This document shows positions 1-8,199 of a stretch of DNA of 9,804 nucleotides, piece after piece. The notes beneath the pieces were generated by a model. The model had not been told where the DNA came from. It did not search any database and worked only from the letters and a program-made list of their open reading frames with translations. Origin of the DNA: Planctomycetales bacterium. GTDB lineage: Bacteria; Planctomycetota; Planctomycetia; Isosphaerales; Isosphaeraceae. The stretch's first letter is position 1; the number at the start of each line of letters is the position of its first letter. Both the position numbers and the translations under genes were made by a program. The DNA lies in assembly GCA_027435495.1 (NCBI GenBank), contig DAHZZC010000287.1, positions 1 to 9,804 on the forward strand, in the 5' to 3' direction.

Positions 1-1
1 C

Positions 2-640
2 GGGAGACTCGTCGCTTTTCCGGGCCTTCGGCCGTGCTTCCGGGTCTACCCGATCACGGGATCGCTCGTCCTGCCGCCGCAATGGCGGCTGCGGGCCTTT
101 CGGAGCTTCCTGCCCAGCGACCTCGGCCGCCAGCTCGATGAATGGCGAGAATGGTTCGAAGCGGTCGATCGCGGCGAGTACCGAGATTACCTCTTCGAGG
201 TGTATCTCCACGAGATGAGCAAGCGGCTGTTTCTCGGCTGGATCGACGTGCGGGATCACGTTGAGGAGGTCGCTTCGCGAACCGGAAGTCGGGCGCCGGG
301 GGAGCGTCGGGCGCGATTGTGCCGCGAATACCTGGAGCAGCCCGAGCCCGAGATCCGGCCGGCGCCGATCCAGCCGTATCCGAACGGGACCGGGACGGCA
401 CGCGAGGCCCGACGGACCGAGCAGGAACGCGTCCTCCTGGTGAGGGCCCGGGGCTGGGACGAGACCCTCCGCGACTGGGCTTCGTCGATCAACGAGCAGG
501 GCTGGCGTCCTGTGTACCTGGGCGAAGAGATCGTGCCCTTCGACGACTTCCTGGCCCAGACGCGCGATCCTTGGCTCCTGGAATTCCTCGAATGGGCCGG
601 GACGTGCCGATCGTTGCGCATGGGGTGGTTCCTGAGCTGA
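2..640 (+). CDS. Unrecognised protein, 5' end outside the window (partial)
   Basis: The frame is open from base 2 to the TGA at 638-640, giving about 212 residues. The stretch before the first internal candidate starts (GTG at 200, ATG at 215) reads like ordinary coding sequence, rich in aromatic, Arg, Asp and Glu residues, and has no in-frame ATG or GTG. The real start is therefore most likely left of the window. I do not recognise the family. The visible part is soluble-looking and charged, with no signal peptide or membrane segment. It has a Pro-rich linker around the segment PEIRPAPIQPYPNG and a Trp/acidic C-terminus ending in MGWFLS. It converges with the MFS gene, with only 2 bp between the two stops, so no independent 3' UTR fits between them. 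The coding call is fairly sure; the function is unknown. Confidence 0.7.
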   Translation, partial: GRLVAFPGLRPCFRVYPITGSLVLPPQWRLRAFRSFLPSDLGRQLDEWREWFEAVDRGEYRDYLFEVYLHEMSKRLFLGWIDVRDHVEEVASRTGSRAPGERRARLCREYLEQPEPEIRPAPIQPYPNGTGTAREARRTEQERVLLVRARGWDETLRDWASSINEQGWRPVYLGEEIVPFDDFLAQTRDPWLLEFLEWAGTCRSLRMGWFLS

Positions 641-646
641 TCTCAG
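632..646. terminator. Small hairpin spanning two convergent stop codons
   Basis: CTGAG (632-636) and CTCAG (642-646) are perfect complements around a 5-nt loop. The stop codons of both convergent genes (638-640 plus, 643-645 minus) fall inside the 15-bp element. The stem is only 5 bp and no T-run follows on either strand, so a terminator role is a weak inference. Confidence 0.2.
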
Positions 647-1881
647 CCCTCGAAAGCCAGGGCGGGCCCGCGCTCGCCGGCCAGGCGGGCGATCCCAAGG
701 GCGCCGGCGCCGCAGGCGGCGATGGTGAGCGCCATCGGCAGTCCGGTACCGTCGTGGAAGATCCCGACGAGCGCGCCGGTCGCAGCACCAATCGCGAACT
801 GGAGCGTCCCCAGCAGTGCCGAGGCCGCCCCGGCCCGGTCCGGGAACGGGGCCATCGCCGCAGCGGTCGCGTTCGGCAGGATCAGGCCCAGGGTCGCCAG
901 GCAGACGAAGACGTCCGCGAAGAACCCGACGAACCCGCCCGCCCCGCTCCACGCCAGGACCGGCAGCAGGACCGACGCCGAGGCGTTCACGAGGGTCGCC
1001 GCCCGGAGGATCGCGTGCGTATCATACGATCGAGTGAGCCGCCGGTTCACCTGCGCCGAGCCGATCAGCCCGACCGCGTTCAGGGCAAACAGCAGGCTGA
1101 AGGCGTTCGCCGAGAGGCCGTACCGCTGCATGAACAGCGACGGGGCCGAGGCGACATACGCGAAGATCGACCCCAGCGCCAGGCCGACCGGCAGGGCATA
1201 CCCCATGAATCGCCGGTCGACGATCATCTCGGCGTATCGCCGGCCGATCGCCGAGAAGCTGTCCCGGGATCGTCGGGCGGGCGGATGCGTTTCGGGCAGA
1301 TCCACCGCCACGGCGGCCCCGCAGGCGCCCGCGAACGCGGCCAGCGCCCAGAAGATCGAGCCCCACCCCGCGACCGACATCAGGGCGTTCCCGATCGTCG
1401 GCGAGAGGATCGGCGCGATCCCGATCACCAGCATCAGGAGCGAGTAGATCCGCGACGAATCCGCCTCCTCGAACGAGTCGCGGACCACGGCCCGCGCGAT
1501 CACCATCCCGGTCGCCCCGGCCAGGCCCATCGCGAATCGGGCCAGGATCAGGGCCTCGATCGACCGAGTGACTGCGCAGACCACCGAGGCGATCGCGAAC
1601 GCCGCCGAGCCGATCAGGAGCGGCCGACGCCGGCCGATCCGATCCGAGATCGGCCCGCAGATGAGCTGGCCGACCGCCAGCCCCGCCAGGAAGAGCGAGA
1701 GAGTGAGCTGCATCGCCCCGGCCGGGGCCGCCAGATCACGCTCGATCGCCGGGAACGCCGGAAGGTACATGTCAATCCCCAGCGGCCCGAACGCATCCAG
1801 CAGGCCGAGCAGCAAGATGAAGCGGAAACCGGGGCCGGACGCCTCCGGGCCGGGAGGCGTCGCCTGGTCGTCGAGGGGCAT
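643..1881 (-). CDS. MFS drug-resistance exporter, Bcr/CflA type
   Basis: This is a 412-residue proton-coupled exporter of the inner membrane in the DHA1 Bcr/CflA branch of the major facilitator superfamily. Members export drugs such as bicyclomycin, chloramphenicol or sulfonamides, or small metabolites; the substrate here cannot be read. The first helix carries the family-typical GIDMYLPAFP (about 35-44). Motif A, GPISDRIGRRRP, is at 76-87. A motif-C-like PILSPTIG is at 157-164 at the end of helix 5. A charged central loop (about 198-222) separates the two six-helix halves. The second half keeps GSIFAYVASAP (237-247) and the Bcr-like PNATAAAM with GAASALLGTLQ (336-361). About 12 hydrophobic segments and the length are normal for the family. 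A GGAG lies 8 nt before the ATG at 1881, supporting this start. The gene follows uup on the same strand after 150 bp and may be read from its own promoter or by read-through. Confidence 0.9.
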   Translation of the reverse strand: MPLDDQATPPGPEASGPGFRFILLLGLLDAFGPLGIDMYLPAFPAIERDLAAPAGAMQLTLSLFLAGLAVGQLICGPISDRIGRRRPLLIGSAAFAIASVVCAVTRSIEALILARFAMGLAGATGMVIARAVVRDSFEEADSSRIYSLLMLVIGIAPILSPTIGNALMSVAGWGSIFWALAAFAGACGAAVAVDLPETHPPARRSRDSFSAIGRRYAEMIVDRRFMGYALPVGLALGSIFAYVASAPSLFMQRYGLSANAFSLLFALNAVGLIGSAQVNRRLTRSYDTHAILRAATLVNASASVLLPVLAWSGAGGFVGFFADVFVCLATLGLILPNATAAAMAPFPDRAGAASALLGTLQFAIGAATGALVGIFHDGTGLPMALTIAACGAGALGIARLAGERGPALAFEG

Positions 1882-2031
1882 CCATGATTCTCCGGGGTCG
1901 GTGCCGGGGGGAGGGCTCGGCGGGGATCGATCGTCGGTTTTCGACCTATCGTACCGGGGTAGGCAATAGGGTGTTCTGTATCTGCATGAAAGAATGAGAA
2001 GAATTGGGGTGGAGCGCGGATGAGCGGGGCC

Positions 2032-3828
<1,797 letters not shown>

Positions 3829-4095
3829 GAATTCACTCAATCCTACAACCACGAAAACCATTCCATAACACGGCCCTCCAGCCTAACAAACCGCCCGATG
3901 GCCGAAGAGAGGAGGAACCACGAATATCACGAAGATGTCGATCAGGCGCGACACACTCCGATTGCAGGCCGTCCTGTTGCTACTCAAATCCATTATTCTA
4001 AACTTCAATCGATGATGCCCGCGATTTTGGAAAATCGGGTGCGGCGTCGGTCCAACTCGCGGTCCGTCACCAGCACCCGATTAACGGACCCCGCC
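3829..4095. other. Gene-poor, locally AT-rich spacer
   Basis: No convincing gene lies here. The open frame that begins at 3898 on the plus strand runs antisense into the Gly/Tyr-rich gene and has no recognisable composition. The stretch at about 3976-4036 is clearly richer in A and T than its surroundings. The sequence AACCACGAA occurs twice (3847-3855 and 3916-3924). The second copy continues into CACGAAGA, resembling the AACCACGAA..CACGAAG motif that recurs between genes in many bacterial genomes. A near-perfect palindrome, CGATTTT-GG-AAAATCG, sits at 4022-4037. The region should contain the uup promoter, but I could not pick a good -35/-10 pair. Confidence 0.5.
4061..4090 (-). terminator. 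Candidate stem-loop after the Gly/Tyr-rich gene
   Basis: GGTCCGT (4061-4067) and ACGGACC (4084-4090) are perfect 7-bp inverted arms around a 16-nt loop. They start 5 bp past the stop codon of the minus-strand gene ending at 4096. No T-run follows directly; the T-rich palindrome at 4022-4037 comes about 24 bp later. The position suits a terminator or a 3'-end stabilising hairpin. Confidence 0.35.
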
Positions 4096-4488
4096 TCACC
4101 ACCGGTCGCGGCCACGATGTTCGCCTCGGTAGAACCGGCCGCCATAATAGCCGCCACGGCGGAAGTCATCGCGATCGCGGTAGTAGGCCCGTGGGTAGAA
4201 CCCGCCGCTATAAACACCGCCGTAGTAACCGCCGGGCACCATCATCGGTGCTCCGACCACCACCGGTGCGCCCACCATCATCCCCGGATAGCCGCCCACG
4301 ACCGCGCCGGGATAGCCGTAACCGTAACCGCCATAGCCATAACCATAACCGGTCCCAACTCCGAGTGAGACCCCAGAGCCGGCGTAGCCAAACCCGAAGC
4401 CCTGCGCCTTCGCCGGGGTCGCACTGGCCCCCACCAGAACCACGCTCAGCACGCCGGCCAGCAGCATCGATCGCGTGATCATCTTCAT
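4096..4488 (-). CDS. Small exported Gly/Tyr-rich protein
   Basis: The 130-residue product has a clear Sec signal peptide: MKMITR, a hydrophobic core LLAGVLSVVLVG (9-20), and a likely cleavage site after ATPAKA (residue 28). The mature part, about 102 residues, is low complexity. It has runs of Gly-Tyr pairs (about 47-60), a Gly/Val/Pro/Met stretch, and a basic tail rich in Arg, Asp, Tyr and Gly ending in GRDRW. The repeated GGY/GYG coding is visible as hexamer-like repeats at about 4311-4356. AAGGAG (4497-4502) is 8 nt before the ATG, a strong ribosome site. No catalytic motif is present. Similar small exported Gly/Tyr-rich proteins are common in planctomycetes and may be cell-surface or matrix components, but the role is unknown. 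It is divergent from the amidase gene, with about 206 bp between them. Confidence 0.8.
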   Translation of the reverse strand: MKMITRSMLLAGVLSVVLVGASATPAKAQGFGFGYAGSGVSLGVGTGYGYGYGGYGYGYPGAVVGGYPGMMVGAPVVVGAPMMVPGGYYGGVYSGGFYPRAYYRDRDDFRRGGYYGGRFYRGEHRGRDRW

Positions 4489-4590
4489 CGTCGTGACTCC
4501 TTAACCGGGAGGATTCTCCCAGCCTTCGATTGTGCCGGATGGGTGCCCTCCGATCCGTCTGGGACCACCTGGGGCTCCCTCCTGATGGTA

Positions 4591-4631
4591 CGTTGCGACC
4601 TTTCAAGAGGACCGGCGCTTGAGTCGCAACG
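4591..4631. promoter_or_regulatory. Strong bulged inverted repeat in the divergent promoter region
   Basis: The outer arms CGTTGCGAC (4591-4599) and GTCGCAACG (4623-4631) are a perfect 9-bp inverted repeat. Inside them TCAAG (4603-4607) pairs with CTTGA (4618-4622), which directly abuts the right outer arm. The result is a 14-bp hairpin with one 3-nt bulge and a 10-nt loop. The outer arm centres are 32 bp apart, close to three helical turns, as in a two-half-site operator. The right arm overlaps the proposed -35 box of the amidase promoter. It could be a repressor site, or an RNA hairpin in a longer leader. Confidence 0.5.
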
Positions 4632-4647
4632 CCCCCTCGCCCACAAT
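4619..4647 (+). promoter_or_regulatory. Candidate sigma70-like promoter for the amidase gene
   Basis: TTGAGT (4619-4624) and CACAAT (4642-4647) are separated by exactly 17 bp, each matching four of six consensus bases. The predicted start near 4654 would give a leader of about 40 nt before the amidase ATG at 4695. The -35 box overlaps the right half of the inverted repeat at 4591-4631. Confidence 0.45.
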
Positions 4648-4694
4648 AAGCCCGTCCATTTGCCGGGAGGAATCGACGCGGGAGAAAGCCGAAC

Positions 4695-6464
4695 ATGACG
4701 ATCAAGAGGAATCCAGACGATCCGGGTCCGCACATTGAGGACAGGGGAAATACCGGACGACTCGGCCGGCGCGCAGTCCTCCGTGGCCTTGGGGTGCTGG
4801 GGGTGGGCACACTGCCCTTCCGGCGCGCCCTGGCGGCTCAGGCCGCCGCGGCGGGGCGCGTCACTCCCGAGATGGTCAAGCAGGCCGAGTGGATCGCCGG
4901 CATCACCTTCCGCGAGGACGAGCGAGCCAGCATTGCGAAATCGCTCGACGAGAGCCTGGGCGAGTTCGAGGAACTGCGACGGGTCAACGTCGGATACGAC
5001 GTCCCACCGGCGCTGACGTTCTTCCCGACTCCGCCCCGTCCAACTGCCGAGGTTATCCGCAACCGGGCTCGATGGGCCGACCCAACCGTCCCCAACCGGC
5101 CCGCTTCCGACGAGGAACTCGCCTTCCTGCCGTTGACCGAGCTTTCAAAGCTGGTCCGTGCGCGGAAGGTTCGGTCGATCGAGCTGACGCGGCTCTACCT
5201 GGACCGGCTAAAAAAATACGACCCATTGCTGAAGTGTGTCGTGACGCTCACCGAGGACCTGGCGATCCGGCAGGCCAGGCAGGCCGACGCTGAGATCGAG
5301 GCCGGGAAGTACCGAGGCCCGCTCCACGGCATACCGTGGGGGGCCAAGGACCTGATTGCCTACCCGGGATACCCGACGACCTGGGGCGCGACCCCATTCA
5401 GGAACCGGATCCTCGACGAGAAAGCGACCGTGGCCGCCCGTCTCGACCAGGCCGGCGCGGTCCTGGTCGCAAAGCTCTCGCTGGGTGCGCTGGCGATGGG
5501 CGACCTCTGGTTCGGCGGCCGGACACGAAGCCCCTGGGACCCTCGGGCCGGGTCGAGCGGGTCATCGGCGGGGTCGGCTTCCGCAGTCTCGGCCGGGCTG
5601 GTCGGCTTCGCCATCGGCAGCGAGACGCTCGGCAGTATTGTCTCCCCCTGCCGGGCCTGCGGGGCCTCGGGGCTCCGGCCGACCTTCGGGCGGGTCAGCC
5701 GACACGGCTGCATGACCCTCTCGTGGTCGATGGATAAGATCGGCCCGATCGCCCGGTCGCTGGAAGACTGCGCCCTGATCCTCGACGCCATCCATGGTGC
5801 TGACGGCCTCGACACCGCCGCGGTCGACCATCCCTTCGCCTGGCCGACGCCCGTGAACCTGGCCGACCTCAAGATCGGCTTCATTGACGACCCGCGCCGG
5901 CCAGCGGATACCAGAGCCGACCTGCACCTGCTCCGCCAGCTCGGCTTCGACCTGGTCCCAATGACGCTCCCCGAGGATCTACCCATCTGGGCCATCACCA
6001 TGATGCTCGGCACCGAGGCCGCCGCCGCCTTCGACGAGATCACGCGCAAGCACATCACTGAGGGACTGAACTCCTGGCCCGAAACGTTCCGACAGGGGCA
6101 GTTCGTTCCGGCCGTCGAGTACCTCCGCGCCGCCCGGGTGCGCACCAGGTTGATGCGCGCGATGGCTGAACGTATGGAGAAAGTCGACCTCTACGTTGGA
6201 TCGCGGATGGATCTCCCCATCACGAACCTGACCGGACACCCGACAATCGTCTTCCCGGTCGGCTACCGCGACCACGACGGCCGCCCAATGCCCGGCTCGA
6301 TCACGCTGACCGGCCGGCTCTTCGACGAAGCGAGGCTGCTGGCAGTCGGCGCGGCGATCCAGAGGGCCGCGATCGAGAACCACGGCCCACCGCCGGTCGC
6401 CCGCTTCCTGGCCGAGCACGGCATCGCCCCACCCGAGTCCCCACGCCCGCCGCGCGGGGGCTGA
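4695..6464 (+). CDS. Tat-exported amidase-signature hydrolase
   Basis: The 589-residue enzyme belongs to the amidase signature family, which hydrolyses C-N amide bonds with a Ser-cisSer-Lys triad. A twin-arginine signal is visible: GRRAVLRGLG with RR at 25-26, a hydrophobic stretch, and likely cleavage near ALAAQA (about 45-50), so it acts outside the cytoplasm. An N-terminal helical segment (about 54-140) precedes the catalytic domain. The triad can be read as Lys218 (GIPWGAKDL), Ser290 (SGSSAGSASAV) and Ser314 (GSETLGSIVSP). The 24-residue spacing between the two serines is that of known members. GLRPTFGRVSRHG and SMDKIGPIARSLEDCA follow as in the family. The usual TGGSIR loop reads TLGSIV here. 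The gene lacks the GatA context (no gatB or gatC beside it), so a role in Gln-tRNA synthesis is unlikely; the substrate is unknown. GGAG (4681-4684) lies 10 nt before the ATG. Confidence 0.92.
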   Translation: MTIKRNPDDPGPHIEDRGNTGRLGRRAVLRGLGVLGVGTLPFRRALAAQAAAAGRVTPEMVKQAEWIAGITFREDERASIAKSLDESLGEFEELRRVNVGYDVPPALTFFPTPPRPTAEVIRNRARWADPTVPNRPASDEELAFLPLTELSKLVRARKVRSIELTRLYLDRLKKYDPLLKCVVTLTEDLAIRQARQADAEIEAGKYRGPLHGIPWGAKDLIAYPGYPTTWGATPFRNRILDEKATVAARLDQAGAVLVAKLSLGALAMGDLWFGGRTRSPWDPRAGSSGSSAGSASAVSAGLVGFAIGSETLGSIVSPCRACGASGLRPTFGRVSRHGCMTLSWSMDKIGPIARSLEDCALILDAIHGADGLDTAAVDHPFAWPTPVNLADLKIGFIDDPRRPADTRADLHLLRQLGFDLVPMTLPEDLPIWAITMMLGTEAAAAFDEITRKHITEGLNSWPETFRQGQFVPAVEYLRAARVRTRLMRAMAERMEKVDLYVGSRMDLPITNLTGHPTIVFPVGYRDHDGRPMPGSITLTGRLFDEARLLAVGAAIQRAAIENHGPPPVARFLAEHGIAPPESPRPPRGG

Positions 6465-6467
6465 AGG

Positions 6468-6496
6468 GCCAGACCGCGGCGGCCTGGGTGTCTGGC
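6468..6496 (+). terminator. GC hairpin just after the amidase stop
   Basis: GCCAGAC (6468-6474) and GTCTGGC (6490-6496) form a perfect 7-bp stem with a 15-nt loop, starting 3 bp after the amidase stop codon. No T-run follows, so this is a possible terminator only from position and structure. Confidence 0.4.
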
Positions 6497-6526
6497 TCGG
6501 GGGCGAGCGATCCGGGGGAGAAAACC

Positions 6527-6644
6527 CGGATTCCAGATTCAGGATCCCAGATCCAAGATCGAATATTCAAGATTCAAACTTGAATGCTCTTTATCGGTAT
6601 TTCACTTTTCAATCTGAAATCCGGGGTTCGGAATCTGGAATCCG
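6527..6644. repeat. Two facing arrays of degenerate 7-bp repeats (long inverted repeat)
   Basis: From 6529 to 6577 the plus strand reads as seven back-to-back heptamers close to GATTCMA (M = A or C), for example GATTCCA, GATTCAG, GATCCCA and GATTCAA. From 6608 to 6642 it reads as five heptamers near YGGAATC, the reverse complement of the same unit. The outer ends CGGATTCCAGATTC (6527-6540) and GAATCTGGAATCCG (6631-6644) are perfect 14-bp complements. Pairing continues in register with mismatches, about 29 of 37 positions by hand count. The middle (6565-6585) holds a further hairpin, ATTCAAG/CTTGAAT. The element is much more AT-rich than its flanks and fills the gap between two convergent genes. 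It may work as a two-way terminator, or be a dispersed repeat. Confidence 0.75.
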
Positions 6645-6663
6645 CCATCCCGACGGACGCCGC

Positions 6664-7635
6664 TCAGCCCGCCTTGCCACCTCGGTGCTGGGCGAGCCCG
6701 TCGAAAGCGATCCGGGTGAACATCGGCCCGGTGAAGAGGCCCTTGCCCCAGGCTGGGTCGAGGTCGGCGGTCGGACGGGCGTCGATCGCCTCGCGGAGCG
6801 ACTTGCCGGAGTCGAGCATTCGGGCGAGGCGGTCCTGAACAGTAGCGAGCATCTTCCGGGCCGCGGCCAGATCTTCGCGGGTGCCGACCTGTCCGTGACC
6901 GGGGATGATCCTGGTCTTCGGGCCGGCGATCTTGAGGAGCTGATCGGCCGCGGCGACCATCCCGCCGATCCAGCCTCGGCTCGAAGCATCGATGTTCGGG
7001 TAGAAACCCTTGGAGAACAGGTCGCCGGTGTGGATCACATCGAGGGTCGGAAAGTGGACGATCAGGTCGCCGTCGGTGTGCGCCGGCGGAACAGCGATCA
7101 GGTGCAGGGAGTGGTCGCCGACGTACAGTTCGAGGTCGTCGGAGGTGACGGTCGGTCGGGCGATCGACGGCAGGGCTTTTGTCGTGAACTTGAAGGCGGC
7201 GGTGTACTGGTCGGTCGAGAGACGCTGGCGCGTGGCCGATGTTGCGAAGATCGTGGCGCCGGCGCGGGCGAACACCTCGTTGCCGCCCGCGTGGTCGAAG
7301 TGCCAGTGGGTGTTGATCAGCCGCTCGACCGGCTTTCCGCCGGCCCGCTGGATCGTCTCGAAGACCTCCTTCGCCCGCATCGGGACGCCCGAATCGACGA
7401 CGGTCAAACCGTCGGGTCCGTCGAGCACGGCGATGTTGCCGCCCGGGCCCTGGACGACGTGCAGCCCAGGCGCCAGCTCTGTGGCGACAACCTGGACCTT
7501 CTCCATCATCGGGCCCATCTTCGCGAGCAGCGGCGCCGGGTCCGACTCGTCGACCGGCTCATCCCCTCGCGTCCGGGCCGTCGCCAGCATCGCCATTGCC
7601 CCGAGCCCCGACTGCAACCATTCGCGTCGATTCAT
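6664..7635 (-). CDS. Exported metallo-beta-lactamase-fold hydrolase
   Basis: The 323-residue protein has the metallo-beta-lactamase fold and a complete set of metal ligands: HWHFDH (His110, His112, Asp114, His115), His186 in PPAHTDGD, Asp205 in HTGDLFS, and His247 in IIPGHG. It should bind two zinc (or iron/zinc) ions and hydrolyse an ester, thioester or lactone; the substrate cannot be read. The N-terminus MNRREWLQSGLGAMAMLATA has a twin-arginine-like RREWL and a short hydrophobic core, so it is probably exported. A non-conserved region of about 25 residues precedes the domain (starting near 46). The layout resembles the stand-alone SoxH-like/quinoprotein-associated zinc hydrolases, more than true beta-lactamases, but that subgroup is uncertain. 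A GGGGGA lies about 6 nt before the ATG. It follows hoxW on the same strand after 75 bp and may or may not share its transcript; no functional link to hydrogenase is evident. Confidence 0.88.
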   Translation of the reverse strand: MNRREWLQSGLGAMAMLATARTRGDEPVDESDPAPLLAKMGPMMEKVQVVATELAPGLHVVQGPGGNIAVLDGPDGLTVVDSGVPMRAKEVFETIQRAGGKPVERLINTHWHFDHAGGNEVFARAGATIFATSATRQRLSTDQYTAAFKFTTKALPSIARPTVTSDDLELYVGDHSLHLIAVPPAHTDGDLIVHFPTLDVIHTGDLFSKGFYPNIDASSRGWIGGMVAAADQLLKIAGPKTRIIPGHGQVGTREDLAAARKMLATVQDRLARMLDSGKSLREAIDARPTADLDPAWGKGLFTGPMFTRIAFDGLAQHRGGKAG

Positions 7636-7670
7636 CGCGATTCCCCCACGTACCCCAAGATCCGCCGCCG

Positions 7671-7697
7671 TCGCGACCCTCGCGACCAGCGCGACCA
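7671..7697. repeat. Three tandem 9-bp repeats between hoxW and the MBL gene
   Basis: TCGCGACCC, TCGCGACCA and GCGCGACCA lie back to back in the 75-bp gap between the hoxW stop (7711) and the start of the downstream hydrolase gene (7635). The repeat is short and may be incidental in such GC-rich DNA. Confidence 0.45.
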
Positions 7698-7710
7698 GAA
7701 CGCGGACATT

Positions 7711-8199
7711 TTACGCGGGGCGTCCAGTCGTCGACGGGCCCGGTTCGATGGCGGCCTCGCGATCGATCAGTTCGGCGATCCGGCGGAGCGCCTCGGCGGC
7801 GCCGAGACGGGCGGTCGAGGAAAGGCCCTCGCCGATTGAGAAATCCGTCGCCGGGACCGTGACCAGCCATCCCCTCGGTGATTGCCCGAAGACCAATCGG
7901 GCCAGCGTGAGGATCGACCGGGGATCGCTCAGGTGCCCCGAGTAGCCCGGCGCGTCCGAGGGTTCCAGCCTGGCGACCTCAACCGATCCTCGCTCTTCGG
8001 CTGGTTTCGCGTCCACGAAGATCGCCAGCCGTGCCCGTGCGATCGGATCGGCCAGTTCGGGCGTAAGCTGATGTACGGCCATTGATTCGACGGCGTCCAA
8101 CCCCCACGAGGCGACCGCCGACGCCATCCACGGCCCAACGCCGTCGTCAGTCCGCATCGTGTTCCCGTAGCCGATCACGAGGATTTTCCCCGCGCTCAT
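7711..8199 (-). CDS. hoxW: Hydrogenase maturation endopeptidase (peptidase M52)
   Basis: This 162-residue cytoplasmic protease removes the C-terminal extension of the NiFe large subunit once nickel is inserted, closing the active site. The N-terminal ILVIGYGNTMRTDDGVG (6-22) is the family hallmark. The nickel-sensing residues known from HybD correspond to Asp19, Asp63 (FVDAKP) and His89 (SGHLSDP). VHQLTPELA (42-50) is typical of the HoxW-like proteases that serve bidirectional hydrogenases. The start codon overlaps the hoxH stop by 4 bp (8196-8199, ATGA on the coding strand), so the two are almost certainly translationally coupled, and the natural substrate is the adjacent HoxH. The final 15 or so residues, rich in Pro, Thr and Gly, are beyond the conserved domain. 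Length is normal for the family. Confidence 0.9.
   Translation of the reverse strand: MSAGKILVIGYGNTMRTDDGVGPWMASAVASWGLDAVESMAVHQLTPELADPIARARLAIFVDAKPAEERGSVEVARLEPSDAPGYSGHLSDPRSILTLARLVFGQSPRGWLVTVPATDFSIGEGLSSTARLGAAEALRRIAELIDREAAIEPGPSTTGRPA

Noticed and set aside
319..1887. Long plus-strand open frame of 522 codons
   Set aside because: It is antisense to the MFS exporter, its translation is an Arg/Asp/Pro-rich shadow without hydrophobic structure, and the minus-strand protein has clear family motifs.
1882..2031. Promoter for the MFS gene
   Set aside because: No -35/-10 pair with acceptable spacing stood out on the minus strand; short inverted stretches such as GTCG/CGAC are too small to call.
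3829..3861. Longer uup start at 3861 (11 extra residues MVFVVVGLSEF)
   Set aside because: The family begins at MALLSL, and the extra residues overlap a possible repeat motif. A GGAGG-like site 12 nt upstream of 3861 is too far away to decide otherwise.
4022..4037. CGATTTT-GG-AAAATCG palindrome as an intrinsic terminator
   Set aside because: The loop would be only 2 nt and the stem is AT-rich with no T-run after it. It is noted as part of the spacer only.
3898..4368. Plus-strand open frame of 156 codons beginning in the spacer
   Set aside because: Its second half is the His/Ile/Ala-rich antisense of the Gly/Tyr repeats. The minus-strand alternative has a signal peptide and a strong ribosome site.
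5360..6145. Minus-strand open frame of 261 codons
   Set aside because: It is antisense to the catalytic core of the amidase, and its Arg/Ser/Pro-rich translation shows no domain.
6580..7839. Plus-strand open frame of 419 codons
   Set aside because: It starts inside the heptamer repeats and runs antisense across the MBL hydrolase, which has all its metal ligands.
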